This document shows positions 37,706 through 47,500 of a DNA stretch of 64,000 nt, in pieces. The notes under the pieces were generated by a model. It searched no databases, had not been told where the DNA came from, and saw nothing but the letters and a program-made list of their open reading frames with translations. The position numbers and the translations under genes are program-made. This DNA comes from Thermosipho affectus (GTDB taxonomy: Bacteria; Thermotogota; Thermotogae; Thermotogales; Fervidobacteriaceae). How positions within the stretch are numbered: the first letter of the stretch is position 1; each line of letters opens with the position of its first letter. The stretch spans positions 221,253 to 285,252 of the forward strand of contig NZ_LBFC01000022.1 in assembly GCF_001990485.1 (NCBI RefSeq), read 5' to 3'.

Positions 37706-39076
37706 ATGTTAATAAATGTGAAGATTTCTGAAGATAAAATGAGTGCTAGTGTTATACTTGAAGAAACTTCAGATAATGAAAAAGTTAGTCAAAAAGATAT
37801 AATGGATGCATTAAAGGAAAATGGGGTAGTTTTTGGAATTGATAGTGATGTAATAAATAGAATATGTGAAAATCCAGAATTTAATGTACCTATAAAGGTT
37901 GCTTTTGGAAAACCAGCTGGTATTGGATTAGATGGAAGTATAGAATTTGTAGATTTCGAAAAAGGTATGGAAAATAAAAGTGATAAAGTAGATTTTAGGG
38001 AGTTTCCAACACACAGAAGGATTATTGTTAAGAAGGGGCAAAAAATAGCTTCAATTTTCCCACCTACTAAAGGGGAAGATGGAATAAATGTTTTAGGAGA
38101 ACCTGTTTTGGGAAAAAATGGAAAAGAAATTGAGCTTAAGTTAGGGAAAAATGTTGAAAAAATTGATGATGAAATATATGCAAAAGTTGATGGAATTTTA
38201 AAAGTAGACAATGATACGAATTTTATAGATGTTGAAGAGACTTTGGAAATAGATGGTAATGTGGATTATTCCGTTGGAAATATTGATTTTCCCGGAACTG
38301 TTATAGTTAAAGGAGATGTTAAATCAGGATTTGTTGTAAGGGCAAAAGGAGATATTGAAGTTGGAGGATTAATCGAAGCAGCTACTGTAATTTCGTTAGA
38401 AGGGAATATTACTGCGACAGGTATTAAAGGACGTGAAAAAGGTATTGTAAAATGTAAAGGTACTTTGAAGATAAAATTTGCGGAAAATGCCACTATTGAA
38501 GCTGGAGGGGTTGTCTTTAATGAACAATTGAGTAATTGTAAAGTGAAAGCCAGAAAATCGATTACTTCAGAAAATGGAAAAGGTGTAATAGTAGGAGGAG
38601 ATTATGTAGCTGAATTTGAAATTGTAGTTGAAGAAGCAGGTTCAGAAATTGCAACGCCTACACATCTTGAGGTGGGAATTTCACCTGAACTTATTGAAGA
38701 AAGAAATTTATTAAAAACTCAAATAATGCTTGATAAACAAAATGCAGAAAAATTATTGCAAATATTAAAGCAGTATAAAGTACTAAAGGAGAAAGGTGTA
38801 AAAATACCTGAAGATAAAAAGAAATTGTTTTTGAAGACATCTAATACTTTAATGGTAATCAAAGAGCAACTTGAAAAAAACACAAAAAGGTTTCATGAAC
38901 TAGAAGAAAAAATAAACAAAACTAAGGTAAATGCTAGGATAGTTATAAAAAGGATTGTACATCCAGGTGTAGAAGTTTCTATACAAGGAATAAAGTATTA
39001 TATTAATAAAGGAATGCCTAAGGTTATTTTGAAACTTTCAGAAGGAAAAGTGGTTGTAGGAGGTTATAGTGAATGA
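37706..39076 (+). CDS. FapA/DUF342 family protein
   Basis: The 456-residue protein has the FapA layout. An N-terminal domain contains FPTHRRIIVKKGQKIASIFPPTKGEDGINVLGEPV. A long right-handed parallel beta-helix follows (about 175-310; VDYSVGNIDFPGTVIVKGDVKSGFVVRAKGDIEVGG). The C terminus is helical, with a coiled coil from about 330 to 410. FapA-family proteins are linked to flagellar assembly or, in some bacteria, cell polarity; no flagellar genes lie immediately beside it. The ATG follows a run of seven Gs that serves as ribosome-binding site. It overlaps manA by ATGA. Confidence 0.88.
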   Translation: MLINVKISEDKMSASVILEETSDNEKVSQKDIMDALKENGVVFGIDSDVINRICENPEFNVPIKVAFGKPAGIGLDGSIEFVDFEKGMENKSDKVDFREFPTHRRIIVKKGQKIASIFPPTKGEDGINVLGEPVLGKNGKEIELKLGKNVEKIDDEIYAKVDGILKVDNDTNFIDVEETLEIDGNVDYSVGNIDFPGTVIVKGDVKSGFVVRAKGDIEVGGLIEAATVISLEGNITATGIKGREKGIVKCKGTLKIKFAENATIEAGGVVFNEQLSNCKVKARKSITSENGKGVIVGGDYVAEFEIVVEEAGSEIATPTHLEVGISPELIEERNLLKTQIMLDKQNAEKLLQILKQYKVLKEKGVKIPEDKKKLFLKTSNTLMVIKEQLEKNTKRFHELEEKINKTKVNARIVIKRIVHPGVEVSIQGIKYYINKGMPKVILKLSEGKVVVGGYSE

Positions 39077-39861
39077 TAAAAGTTAGACCGCAATTTAGAA
39101 ACCAAATTTGGGGAAATAAAAAAATAAATGAGATCTTTGGAATAAAAGAAGGAAAAATTGGTGAAATTTGGTTAGTTTCCGGGCATCCACTTTTTACAAC
39201 GTTAGTAGATGGAAAAGATATTAATGAGATTTCAGAGAGTTTGTGTGGAGAAAGATTTGAAAGATTCCCACTTTTGGTAAAACTTATTTCCACTTCTGAT
39301 TGGCTTTCTCTTCAAGTTCATCCCGACGATGAATATGCAAAGATTGTGGAAAATGAACCTTGGGGAAAAAATGAAGCGTGGTATTTTTTAAGTGATGGAG
39401 AAATAGCAATTTGTGAAGAACCATCACTTATACCAAGAGCCGTAAAAGAAGGAAATTGGCAGGGCATTTTAAAAATTTTAAAAGTAAAAAAAGGGACTTT
39501 TGTTAATATCCCAGCAGGGGTAATCCATGCACTTGGTCCCAACTCAACGGTGATTGAAGTTCAACAATCATCAGACCTTACATATAGAATATACGATTGG
39601 GGTAGACCTAGAGAGACACACTTAAAAAAAGCTTTAGAAGTTGCAAAATCTGTTAAATTTAAAGATTTATTTTTTGATAGGATTGATACAAAATATTTTA
39701 AAATGGATGTAGTTAAGAATTGTAAAATAGATGGATTTAGTATAGTTGTGCCAGAAAAAATAGATAAAAACTTTGGAGCCTCAATAATTCCAAGAGGCTC
39801 CAAAGAAGATATATATGATTCTATAGTAATCAAACTTGGTGAATTCTTTTTGAATTCATAA
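39073..39861 (+). CDS. manA: class I mannose-6-phosphate isomerase
   Basis: This cupin enzyme interconverts mannose-6-phosphate and fructose-6-phosphate. Zinc ligands and catalytic motifs are present in SLQVHPDDEYA, KNEAWYFL and FVNIPAGVIHALGPN, followed by EVQQSSDLTYRIYDWGR with the conserved Arg. At 262 residues it is the short bacterial form without the extra C-terminal cupin. It overlaps the FapA gene upstream. Its final 32 nt overlap the convergent DUF89 gene, and its codons at 39766-39805 also encode, on the opposite strand, the DUF89 terminator. Confidence 0.92.
   Translation: MIKVRPQFRNQIWGNKKINEIFGIKEGKIGEIWLVSGHPLFTTLVDGKDINEISESLCGERFERFPLLVKLISTSDWLSLQVHPDDEYAKIVENEPWGKNEAWYFLSDGEIAICEEPSLIPRAVKEGNWQGILKILKVKKGTFVNIPAGVIHALGPNSTVIEVQQSSDLTYRIYDWGRPRETHLKKALEVAKSVKFKDLFFDRIDTKYFKMDVVKNCKIDGFSIVVPEKIDKNFGASIIPRGSKEDIYDSIVIKLGEFFLNS
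39766..39805 (-). terminator. intrinsic terminator of the acpP-DUF89 unit, inside manA
   Basis: CTTTGGAGCCTC (39771-39782) and GAGGCTCCAAAG (39794-39805) form a perfect 12-bp stem with an 11-nt loop. On the minus strand the stem is followed at once by TTTTTATCTATTTTTT. It lies 25 nt beyond the DUF89 stop, within the manA coding sequence. On the plus strand no T-run follows, so it should stop only leftward transcription. Confidence 0.85.
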
Positions 39862-40711
39862 ATATTTTAGAGCCTTTTTCTACTCCTATGTAATCGGATA
39901 TAACTTGGCATTTTGCAACGAGGGCAAAATAAAGGTTTTTTCTGGAAACTTCAGACAAACCTTCAAAATTTCCTTGTCCTTTTGCAATTACAATATCGTG
40001 CATGAAAAATGCTTCCCTAAACAATTGTGAGGATTTTTCTAGACAAGTTCCTGCTGTTTTTAATTCGGTATTTATTAATGTAGCAAACTTATCTAACCCA
40101 ATGGCATAACCGTCCTCGACAGTTGCGTCGTTAATAATAGGATGTCCTTTTAGCGCAACTGATATGTTTAATTTAGGATGAAATTCTTTTAAAATTTCAA
40201 TAAATAACATATCAAAAACTATTTCTCCTGTATTATCAGCGATATAAAGCAATGTATTAGAATTTGAGATATTGCTTTTAAAGAGTTCGAAATCATCAAT
40301 CGAGAATGGTTGTTGCCAAATTTCGTTAATTCTATCAAATAGTTCCTCGGGAGAGTTACTTAAAGCACCAAAATCGATTAAATTTCCGGATACTGCAAGC
40401 TTGGCTGCTTCATACAATGGATCCGCACAATCAAGTACTTTAAACTTAAAATTTTCGTACAAGGATAGCGCAATTTTATTTGACTTTTCCTTTTCTGTTT
40501 TGTATAAATCTTCTTTATCTAATAACTCTTCAAGTTTTTTGTATAAAATTTCCGCAATTTCAATAGGCTTTAATCCAAACCTTGTTTTGGAGAGCTCTTT
40601 TAGAATTTCTTTTAGAAATTCAAATTTTTCTTGTTCTGAAGAAACAAATTTATCAAGTATCCTTTGTGCTTGCTCGACATGGCAAGTTAAACATTTACTA
40701 ATTGATTTCAT
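39830..40711 (-). CDS. DUF89/ARMT1-like protein (predicted damage-control phosphatase)
   Basis: The 293-residue protein begins with the CLTCHVEQAQRIL cysteine motif. It contains LLYIADNTGEIVFD, with the conserved Asp-Asn of DUF89, followed by VALKGHPIINDATVEDG and IAKGQGNFEGLSE. Family members are metal-dependent phosphatases that remove damaged phosphometabolites such as aberrant sugar phosphates. It is encoded behind acpP, and some relatives act on 4'-phosphopantetheine. That is a suggestive but unproven link here. The ATG follows GAGAGG, 1 nt after the acpP stop. Confidence 0.85.
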   Translation of the reverse strand: MKSISKCLTCHVEQAQRILDKFVSSEQEKFEFLKEILKELSKTRFGLKPIEIAEILYKKLEELLDKEDLYKTEKEKSNKIALSLYENFKFKVLDCADPLYEAAKLAVSGNLIDFGALSNSPEELFDRINEIWQQPFSIDDFELFKSNISNSNTLLYIADNTGEIVFDMLFIEILKEFHPKLNISVALKGHPIINDATVEDGYAIGLDKFATLINTELKTAGTCLEKSSQLFREAFFMHDIVIAKGQGNFEGLSEVSRKNLYFALVAKCQVISDYIGVEKGSKIFMNSKRIHQV

Positions 40712-40712
40712 G

Positions 40713-40967
40713 TTAATCCTCTCTGTCTTTTAATTTGGGTTCAAGAATATTTAAAAGGTCTTCGATTGTGACAATTCTTTCAAGTTCATCGTCTTCTATC
40801 TTTACGCCATACTCATCTTCTAAAATCATTACAAGGTCGACTACATCAAGTGAATCTGCACCCAGATCGTCGATTATATTAGAAGATTCATCTATATCTT
40901 CAATGGGAACATCAAGCTTTTCAGCTAAAATTTTACTTACTTGTCTTAAAAGTTCTTCTCTCTTCAT
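40713..40967 (-). CDS. acpP: acyl carrier protein
   Basis: The 84-residue, acidic, helical protein carries the 4'-phosphopantetheine attachment serine in GADSLDVVDLVMILEDEYG. It serves fatty-acid synthesis. The start ATG at 40967 has AAGGAGGG at ideal distance; the reading frame is open further upstream but without a site. The usual neighbours (fabF, plsX) are absent; the next gene encodes a DUF89 protein. Confidence 0.96.
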   Translation of the reverse strand: MKREELLRQVSKILAEKLDVPIEDIDESSNIIDDLGADSLDVVDLVMILEDEYGVKIEDDELERIVTIEDLLNILEPKLKDRED

Positions 40968-41001
40968 TTTATCCCTCCTTAACAGATTAATTACATTAAA
41001 G

Positions 41002-41029
41002 ATTAAACACAATTTTTTTAACTTGTCAA
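41002..41029 (-). promoter_or_regulatory. sigma-70 promoter for acpP
   Basis: On the minus strand a perfect TTGACA (complement of 41024-41029), a 16-bp spacer and TTTAAT (complement of 41002-41007) lie about 35 nt upstream of the acpP start. This is the only consensus -35 I noticed in the window. Confidence 0.65.
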
Positions 41030-41053
41030 GTATATTATATACCAAAATGGTAT

Positions 41054-41081
41054 TTGTTAATACAAATTTTTATGGTATCAT
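41054..41081 (+). promoter_or_regulatory. promoter for the ruvB operon
   Basis: TTGTTA (41054-41059), a 16-bp spacer and TATCAT (41076-41081), with a preceding TGG making an extended -10, lie just upstream of the AGGAGG of ruvB. The leader would be very short. Confidence 0.5.
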
Positions 41082-41088
41082 TTCAATA

Positions 41089-41094
41089 AGGAGG
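41089..41094 (+). promoter_or_regulatory. ribosome-binding site that points to an ATT start for ruvB
   Basis: AGGAGG ends only 1 nt before an in-frame GTG (41096), too close for initiation. It stands 7 nt before the ATT at 41102, normal spacing for this window. Confidence 0.5.
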
Positions 41095-41101
41095 TGTGAT
41101 T

Positions 41102-42106
41102 ATTTCTGAAAGGATAATTGATCCAGAAAAGATGCCAAATGATGTACAAACAATACGACCACAAAAATTAAATGAGTATATTGGGCAAGAAAATATAAAA
41201 AAAAGACTAGGACTTGCGATAAAAGCATCAAAGATGAGAAGTGAGGCACTTGACCACGTTTTGTTAGTGGGACCTCCTGGGCTTGGAAAGACTACATTAG
41301 CACATATAATTTCAAATGAACTTGAAACTAATATACATGTTACAAGTGGACCAATACTTGAAAAACAAGGGGATGTGGCTGCAATACTTACTAATTTAGA
41401 ATATAGTGATGTTTTGTTTATTGATGAAATACACAGAATGAATAAATCTGTCGAAGAAATTTTGTATACGGCAATGGAGGATTTTCAGATTGATATTTTA
41501 ATAGGGAAGGGTCCTTCTGCTAGGTCAATACGGATAGATTTACAACCTTTTACTTTGGTTGGTGCAACAACGCGTAGTGGTTTGTTAAGTGCCCCTTTGC
41601 GTAATAGATTTGGTTTAATAATGGAATTGGATTTTTATTCAATAGAAGAATTAAGCAAGATAATTGAAAGAGCGGCTTCAGTGTTAAATGTTGAGATTAA
41701 AAAAGATGCTGCAATTTTGCTTGCAAGAAGATCAAGGGGGACTCCTAGAATAGCTCTAAGACTTTTAAGAAGGGTCAGAGATATGAGTACAATACGTGGA
41801 AAAGTTACAATAGATATGCATATGGTTGGAGAAATAATGGAACTTTTGGGAATAGATGAAGAAGGATTAGATGAGCTTGATAGAAGAATTTTAAAAACAA
41901 TAATAGAGGTGTATAATGGAGGACCAGTTGGTGTGAAATCACTAGCTGCATCTGTTGGTATCTCAGAAGATAGTATTTCAGAAGTTTATGAACCTTACCT
42001 TTTGCAAAGTGGATTTATTGCACGTACTCACAGGGGAAGAATAGCTACACAAAAAGCGTATAAACATCTGGGAATAAATGTAAAAAGGGGGCTTTTTGAT
42101 GAGTAA
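41102..42106 (+). CDS. ruvB: Holliday junction branch-migration ATPase RuvB
   Basis: RuvB is the hexameric motor that drives branch migration with RuvA. It has Walker A GPPGLGKTTLAHI, Walker B DVLFIDEIHRMNK, sensor GATTRSGLLSAPLRNRFG and a C-terminal winged helix (GGPVGVKSLAASVG, HRGRIATQKAYKHL). With the ATT at 41102 as start the protein is 334 residues and begins (M)SERIIDP, in line with the MSE start I recall for the Thermotoga protein. GTG 41096 would add two residues but overlaps the ribosome-binding site; ATG 41132 would remove ten and has no good site. Confidence 0.95.
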   Translation: MSERIIDPEKMPNDVQTIRPQKLNEYIGQENIKKRLGLAIKASKMRSEALDHVLLVGPPGLGKTTLAHIISNELETNIHVTSGPILEKQGDVAAILTNLEYSDVLFIDEIHRMNKSVEEILYTAMEDFQIDILIGKGPSARSIRIDLQPFTLVGATTRSGLLSAPLRNRFGLIMELDFYSIEELSKIIERAASVLNVEIKKDAAILLARRSRGTPRIALRLLRRVRDMSTIRGKVTIDMHMVGEIMELLGIDEEGLDELDRRILKTIIEVYNGGPVGVKSLAASVGISEDSISEVYEPYLLQSGFIARTHRGRIATQKAYKHLGINVKRGLFDE

Positions 42107-42794
42107 TGAATTAAAGGAAAGATATGAGGTAGTAGTAAATAGCATAAATAGTAAAATGTTGGAAGTTGGAAGAAAGGATGAAATAAAACTTGTTGCGGTG
42201 AGCAAGACTTTTCCAGTAGATGTAATTAAAAATGCGTATGAAATTGGGGTTAGGATATTTGGTGAAAACTACGCGCAAGAATTACGCGATAAATCGAAAA
42301 TTTTGAAAGATTATGATATAGAGTGGCATTTTATTGGAAGAATACAGTTAAATAAATTAAAATACATAGTCCCGATAGCAGAATTAATCCATTCTGTTAC
42401 AAGATTAGAGGAAATAAAAGAAATCAATAAATTAAGCACGAAATTTAACAAGGTTCAAAAGGTTTTAGTACAGGTGAATTTATCAGGTGAAACAACCAAA
42501 GCAGGATTAAGAAGTGAAGAAGTAGAAGATTTTATAAAAAAGGCATATGAATTTGAAAATGTAAAGATTATTGGTTTAATGACTATGGCCCCTTTTACTA
42601 ATGATGTTGAGGCTATAAGGCGTGTATTTAGGAGTGCAAAGTTTTTAAAAGAAAAACTCCTTAAAAAATTTCCAGAGATTAAGGAACTTTCAATGGGGAT
42701 GTCAAATGATTATCTAATTGCCATTGAAGAAGGTGCGACTATATTAAGAATTGGTAGTAAGATTTTTGGAGAAAGAAATGGGAGGTTGAAATAA
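42099..42794 (+). CDS. YggS/PROSC-family PLP homeostasis protein
   Basis: This PLP-binding TIM-barrel protein regulates pyridoxal phosphate and amino-acid pools without known enzymatic turnover. The PLP lysine lies in KLVAVSKTFP. Other family motifs are FGENYAQEL, WHFIGRIQLNK, VLVQVNLSGETTKAGL and ELSMGMSNDYLIAIEEGATILRIGSKIFG. At 231 residues it is of normal size. ATG 42099 has AAGGGGG upstream and overlaps the end of ruvB. It is followed by yggT with a 1-nt overlap, a common pairing in bacteria. Confidence 0.95.
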   Translation: MSNELKERYEVVVNSINSKMLEVGRKDEIKLVAVSKTFPVDVIKNAYEIGVRIFGENYAQELRDKSKILKDYDIEWHFIGRIQLNKLKYIVPIAELIHSVTRLEEIKEINKLSTKFNKVQKVLVQVNLSGETTKAGLRSEEVEDFIKKAYEFENVKIIGLMTMAPFTNDVEAIRRVFRSAKFLKEKLLKKFPEIKELSMGMSNDYLIAIEEGATILRIGSKIFGERNGRLK

Positions 42795-43084
42795 TGTTTA
42801 TTTTAGGTAATTTTTTGATAGGATTGGGGGTAGCTTTGCGAATTTTAATAGATATTGAGATGTTTTTTGTTATTATCTCTGCTATTTTAAGTTGGTTTCC
42901 ATTACCTTCAAGGATATATTATTATTTTCAAGCAATTGCCGATATTGTGGAAAAACCTGTAAGAAGATTAATTCCAAGAATTGGACCTGTGGATATTTCG
43001 CCGTTAATAAGCATAGTAATATTGGTGTTTTTGGATAGATTTTTAATACAGAGTATTATAGATTTGGGGTATATGTTGAAATGA
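42794..43084 (+). CDS. YggT-family membrane protein
   Basis: The 96-residue protein has two membrane helices (about 10-35 and 68-88). Between them lies the family signature [21 protein letters not shown]. YggT-family proteins occur next to yggS in many genomes and have been linked to division-associated or osmotic functions; the precise role is not defined. The start overlaps the yggS stop as TAATG, and its stop overlaps nadK as ATGA. Confidence 0.92.
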   Translation: MFILGNFLIGLGVALRILIDIEMFFVIISAILSWFPLPSRIYYYFQAIADIVEKPVRRLIPRIGPVDISPLISIVILVFLDRFLIQSIIDLGYMLK

Positions 43085-43836
43085 AAACTATAGGAATATT
43101 TTATAAACCTACGTTAAAGGATATTGCCGAAAAATTTAAGAAAGATCTTCTTTTTGAAGGATTTGATGTTGTTTATTGTAATGAAAAATTGCTAAATATT
43201 GAAGTGGATTTGACGTTGGTCTTAGGTGGAGATGGAACATTTTTGAAAGCGGCGCATAAAGTAAAAAATCCGTTAGTAGGATTTAAAGGTGGGCGATTGG
43301 GATTTTTATCCAGTTATACGTTGGAAGATTTTGAAAAATTTTTGTTTGATTTAAAGGAAAATAATTTTGTAAAGGATAGAAGATTTTTTTTGAAAGTTGA
43401 AAAGTTTTACAGTTTAAATGAACTTCTGTTGATAAAGGATCCTACTCAAAAGATGTTGGATATACAAGTTTTTTTTCAAGATGGTAGCTTTTACTTTCAC
43501 GCGGATGGGCTTATAGTTAGTACTCCAACCGGTTCAACTGGGTATTCATTATCATTGGGAGGACCTATTTTGCTCCCAAATGTGAGTTCTTTTGTAATTA
43601 CACCAGTTGCTCCACAATTTTTGGCATCACGAAGTATTATTATACCAGATAGTGAGGAAGTGTTAATTAAGTTAAATCAGAAGTCAAATCTTGTTTTAGA
43701 TGGAATGGGATTTGGTAAAGTAAGTGAAGTTAAGATAAAAAAGTCGAAGAAAAAGATAATAATTTTAAGACCAAAGGATTATGATTTTTCAAAATCTATA
43801 AAGGAAAAGTTGGGATACGGTAAAAAATTTTTGTAG
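43081..43836 (+). CDS. nadK: NAD kinase
   Basis: NAD kinase makes NADP from NAD. The 251-residue protein shows [14 protein letters not shown] with the catalytic Asp of [17 protein letters not shown], and the NAD-binding [18 protein letters not shown] followed by VITPVAPQ. The length fits the compact Thermotoga-type enzymes. It is translationally coupled to yggT (ATGA). Confidence 0.96.
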   Translation: MKTIGIFYKPTLKDIAEKFKKDLLFEGFDVVYCNEKLLNIEVDLTLVLGGDGTFLKAAHKVKNPLVGFKGGRLGFLSSYTLEDFEKFLFDLKENNFVKDRRFFLKVEKFYSLNELLLIKDPTQKMLDIQVFFQDGSFYFHADGLIVSTPTGSTGYSLSLGGPILLPNVSSFVITPVAPQFLASRSIIIPDSEEVLIKLNQKSNLVLDGMGFGKVSEVKIKKSKKKIIILRPKDYDFSKSIKEKLGYGKKFL

Positions 43837-43846
43837 GGTGGTTGGT

Positions 43847-44539
43847 ATGGATTGGATATTAAAAGAACATGTGGAAGATTTGAAGAAAATGGTTTTGAAA
43901 GAAGGATGGTTAATTGAGTCTTTGTTAAATCAAGTGTTGAATGCTTTGAAGGAAAGGGATAAAGATGCAGCATTTAGTGCTTTAAAAAATGAGAATGATA
44001 TCAATGTAATGGATATGAAAATAAGGGAGAAGGCTTTAATAATATTATCTACCATGATGCCTATGTCTAGAGAGCTGAGAATGGTTACGGGAAGCTTTGT
44101 TATTTCAAGCTATTTTCAAGAGATTGCGGAAAAAACACTTGATATTGCAAAAAAAGTTTTAGAACTTATTAAAGAACCGCAGTTAAAACCGTTGATCACG
44201 ATTCCAGAAATGACTAAAATTTCTTTAATTATGTTAAGAGAGAGTATGAGAATGTTTGCAGATCAAAATGTATCTGGAGCAGAATCGATTTGTGAAAAGG
44301 ATGCGGAAATAGATAATTTCTTTGAAGATATTAGAAAAGAATTGATGGTTTATATGATGGAAGATTCAAAATATGTAAAAAGGGCATTGATATTATTAGA
44401 GATATCACAAAGAATAGAAGAAATAGCGGATCTTGCTACAAAAATTGTAGAAACAACATCGTATATAATTACCGGTAGGCAATATAAATGTTACGAGGAT
44501 AAATTGCATACTATCGAGTCTTTGGAGGATAAAGCTTGA
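43847..44539 (+). CDS. PhoU-domain protein
   Basis: The 230-residue, all-helical protein consists of two PhoU-type three-helix bundles. Metal-binding-type motifs are IREKALIILSTMMPMSRELRMV and CEKDAEIDNFFEDIRKELM. PhoU proteins restrain phosphate uptake through the PstSCAB transporter and PhoR. Here no pst genes are adjacent, and the gene is coupled to the Lpt-fusion gene by TTGA, so another role is possible. The ATG at 43847 with GGGTGG upstream is preferred to the GTG at 43838. Confidence 0.88.
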   Translation: MDWILKEHVEDLKKMVLKEGWLIESLLNQVLNALKERDKDAAFSALKNENDINVMDMKIREKALIILSTMMPMSRELRMVTGSFVISSYFQEIAEKTLDIAKKVLELIKEPQLKPLITIPEMTKISLIMLRESMRMFADQNVSGAESICEKDAEIDNFFEDIRKELMVYMMEDSKYVKRALILLEISQRIEEIADLATKIVETTSYIITGRQYKCYEDKLHTIESLEDKA

Positions 44540-47500
44540 AGGTTTTAACAAAGTATGTTTCAAAACTTTCAATAGGTCCTTTTTTAATGGGAGTTGGGGC
44601 TTTTGTTTTGTTTGCAAGTGTTGAGCTTTTGTATCAACTCTCTGATATTATTGTTAGACATAGAGTTAGTATATTAAAGCTTTTTGAGCTTGTATATTAT
44701 AACTTGCCGTATTTTGTCTCTATGGGAATTCCAGTAGGGGTTTTATTTTCCATTTTCTGGGTTTTATCTCAGTTATACAATTCTAAGGAGATTACAGCGC
44801 TACTTGTTCATGGTATTCCCTCTCGAAAATTAGTATATCCTTTTTTCATGTTATCAATTTTATTTGGTATTTTTGCATTTTATTTAAATGATCAAGTAGT
44901 TCCATCTTTTAATCATAAGGCTATGGAAACTATATCTAGGTATGTTTACAAAAAGCCAGAAATTTCCATTAGGGAAAATGTCTTGACTAAGATAGATGAT
45001 TCTCAATATTTTTTTGTTAAGAGATATGATCAGTCTAACGGCATTTTATACAATGTTGTTCTTTTTCAAAATGTAAAAAATGAAGAGAGAATAATTACCG
45101 CGCAAAAAGTTATAAAAGAAGACTCAAAGTGGTTTTTAATCAATGGTAAAATGTATATTACCGATAATGATGGTTTTTTGAAATTAGATGTTAATTTTTC
45201 AAAGATAAAGTTGAATTTAAAAGAAGATTTGGAAAGTCTTATGAGGTTTGGAAAGTCGCCTAGAGATATGACAGGTGAAGAATTAAAAAATAAAATAAGA
45301 ACTTTTAAAAAGTTGGGTATTGATCCTGCTCCGTGGATTGTGGAATTACATAGTAGGTATGCAAATTCAATTGGCCCTTTTATAATAGCCATCCTTGGTG
45401 TTCCGTTGTCTTTATTGTTTGGATTAAAAAGTAAGTCTTGGAGTGTTATTTTTACCTTTTCTATTGTTGTGTTGTACCAAGGTTCTGGTGCTTGGATTTC
45501 TGCAATGGGGAAGGAAAATCTAATGGAGCCCGTTTTAGCAGCTTGGTTCCCGAATTTAATTTTTGCAACTGTTGGTGTATTTTTGTTTTTTTTGCTTGAC
45601 ACACCTTTTGCTTACAAAATTAGAGAATTATTCTCAAAGTTCTTGGTGTTGTTTTTCGTAGCATTTATTTCTGGAAATATGTTTTCAGAAACTGTGAATA
45701 TGGAAGCTTCTAGTTTGATTTATAATGAAGGATCAGTTTATGCAATGGGTAATGTGCATATAAGTTGGGATGAGAATCTTTTAATATCTGATGAAGCAAC
45801 TATTTTTGTGGAAAATTCAAAGGCAAAGGTAATAGAAGCATATGGAAATGTGCAATATGTTAAGGAAGGAAAAAAGTATAACGCACGGTATGTAAAGTAT
45901 TTTTTTTCTGAAAAAAATTCCTATGCTTTAAAGGTAAGAGGAATAGAAAAGTATAAATCAAAAGAAAAGAAAATAGATTTATATTTTGGTGCGGAAAATT
46001 TTACGGATAATTCAAGTATGGTTTTGTTAAATGAAGCGTATGTAACAACTTGTGAGTTTAAAGAACCACATTACAAGGTGGAATCGTTGGACGTTTATAT
46101 TTACGAGGGAAAATATTTAGTTGCGGAAAATTCTGTTTTGTTAATATTAAATTTTCCCATTTTCCCATATCCGATTTATTTTTGGAATTTGGATAAAAAT
46201 TATAAATCACCTTTTTCTTTTTCCTTTTCTTTAGATAATGGTTTTAATTTATCTACTAAGCAAGAATATAATATGTATGTTGATAATTATCTTTTGAGTA
46301 CAAAATTAGAGACGGGTGAAAGCTCAAATTTGATTTTCGAGATACAAGATGAGAAAAGAAGCATTTTATATGTGGACTATAAGAAACAATATCTGACTTT
46401 AAATTTTAGAAATTTTAATTATATTACCAGATGGGATGAAAAATATACTAACCTAAAGTTCCAGTTTTATCCGTTTTATTACAATGGACTTTTAAATTAT
46501 AATACATGGAGTAAAAAGTTTGGTTTGAATTTTAAAGGAAAAAGTTTTTGGTATGATATAGGTTTAATCTTAAACAGTAATAGTATAGTACTTAATAATT
46601 TTTTTTCAGTCAAAAATATAGATGAAAAGTTATATTTTTTTAATTTTCATATCAATAATGTGAATTTTAATACGCAAATGAAAAAGGAAATTGCAAATTC
46701 GACTTTTACAATTTCAGAAACGGGAATTTTCAATTTTTATTTTAAAGATAAATTGTACACTACAAGGTTTAGTGGAAGTTTAAGAGACGATAATTATATA
46801 AGCAGGGTTAGTCATTCTTTTAAATTACCATTTGAGTACAAGAGTGAGTTTTTGGATTCAAAGTTTAAATATTCTTTTGAGTTAAATTACTATAATGCAC
46901 TTACTGATAAATATTATTTAAATTTAGAATTAAGTGATATATATGAATTAAGTTCAAAGCTAAAATTAAAAGTTTTAGAGATCCAACCAAAATATTCGTA
47001 CAAAAAAAGTTTCAGGTCAGAAAGAGAAGGGTACAACAAATTTAATTTGGATATATCTGTTAAGGGAAATTATATGACTTTTTCATTAATTCAAGGATAT
47101 GATTTTTTAGAAAAAAGGAGTTTGAATGATAAAATTTCATTAAAGTATTTTTTAGGAAAGTATTTTTCTATGAGTTTTAGTTCCGAATACGACTTTGGGA
47201 CACAAAAGTTTTTACCTACTACTGTGAAAGTTAATTACTTTAATTCTAAATTTTCATTAAAGTATAGCCTTATTTTTAAATATTATCACAATGATAACGT
47301 TCCAATTAAGGAAATAACACATTTTATCACTTTTCAAAAGTTAAAGGGTCGTTTATTACAATCTGTAGAAGAAAATTATATAAAAAATGCATATTTTAAG
47401 GGGAGTTTTAAATTAAATGATATGTTAAATATCTTGGAATTTAATTACGTAAAAAATGATATTACAAAACCTTCTGTTTATTCTATAAAGTATAATTTAA

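Noticed and set aside
41039..41053. Palindrome ATACCAAAATGGTAT between acpP and ruvB as an operator
   Set aside because: It lies upstream of both promoters' -10 regions, and short AT-rich palindromes are expected here by chance; no second copy supports an operator.
45066..45602. 178-codon minus-strand frame opposite the Lpt fusion
   Set aside because: It mirrors the permease helices of the fusion gene and lacks a start signal.
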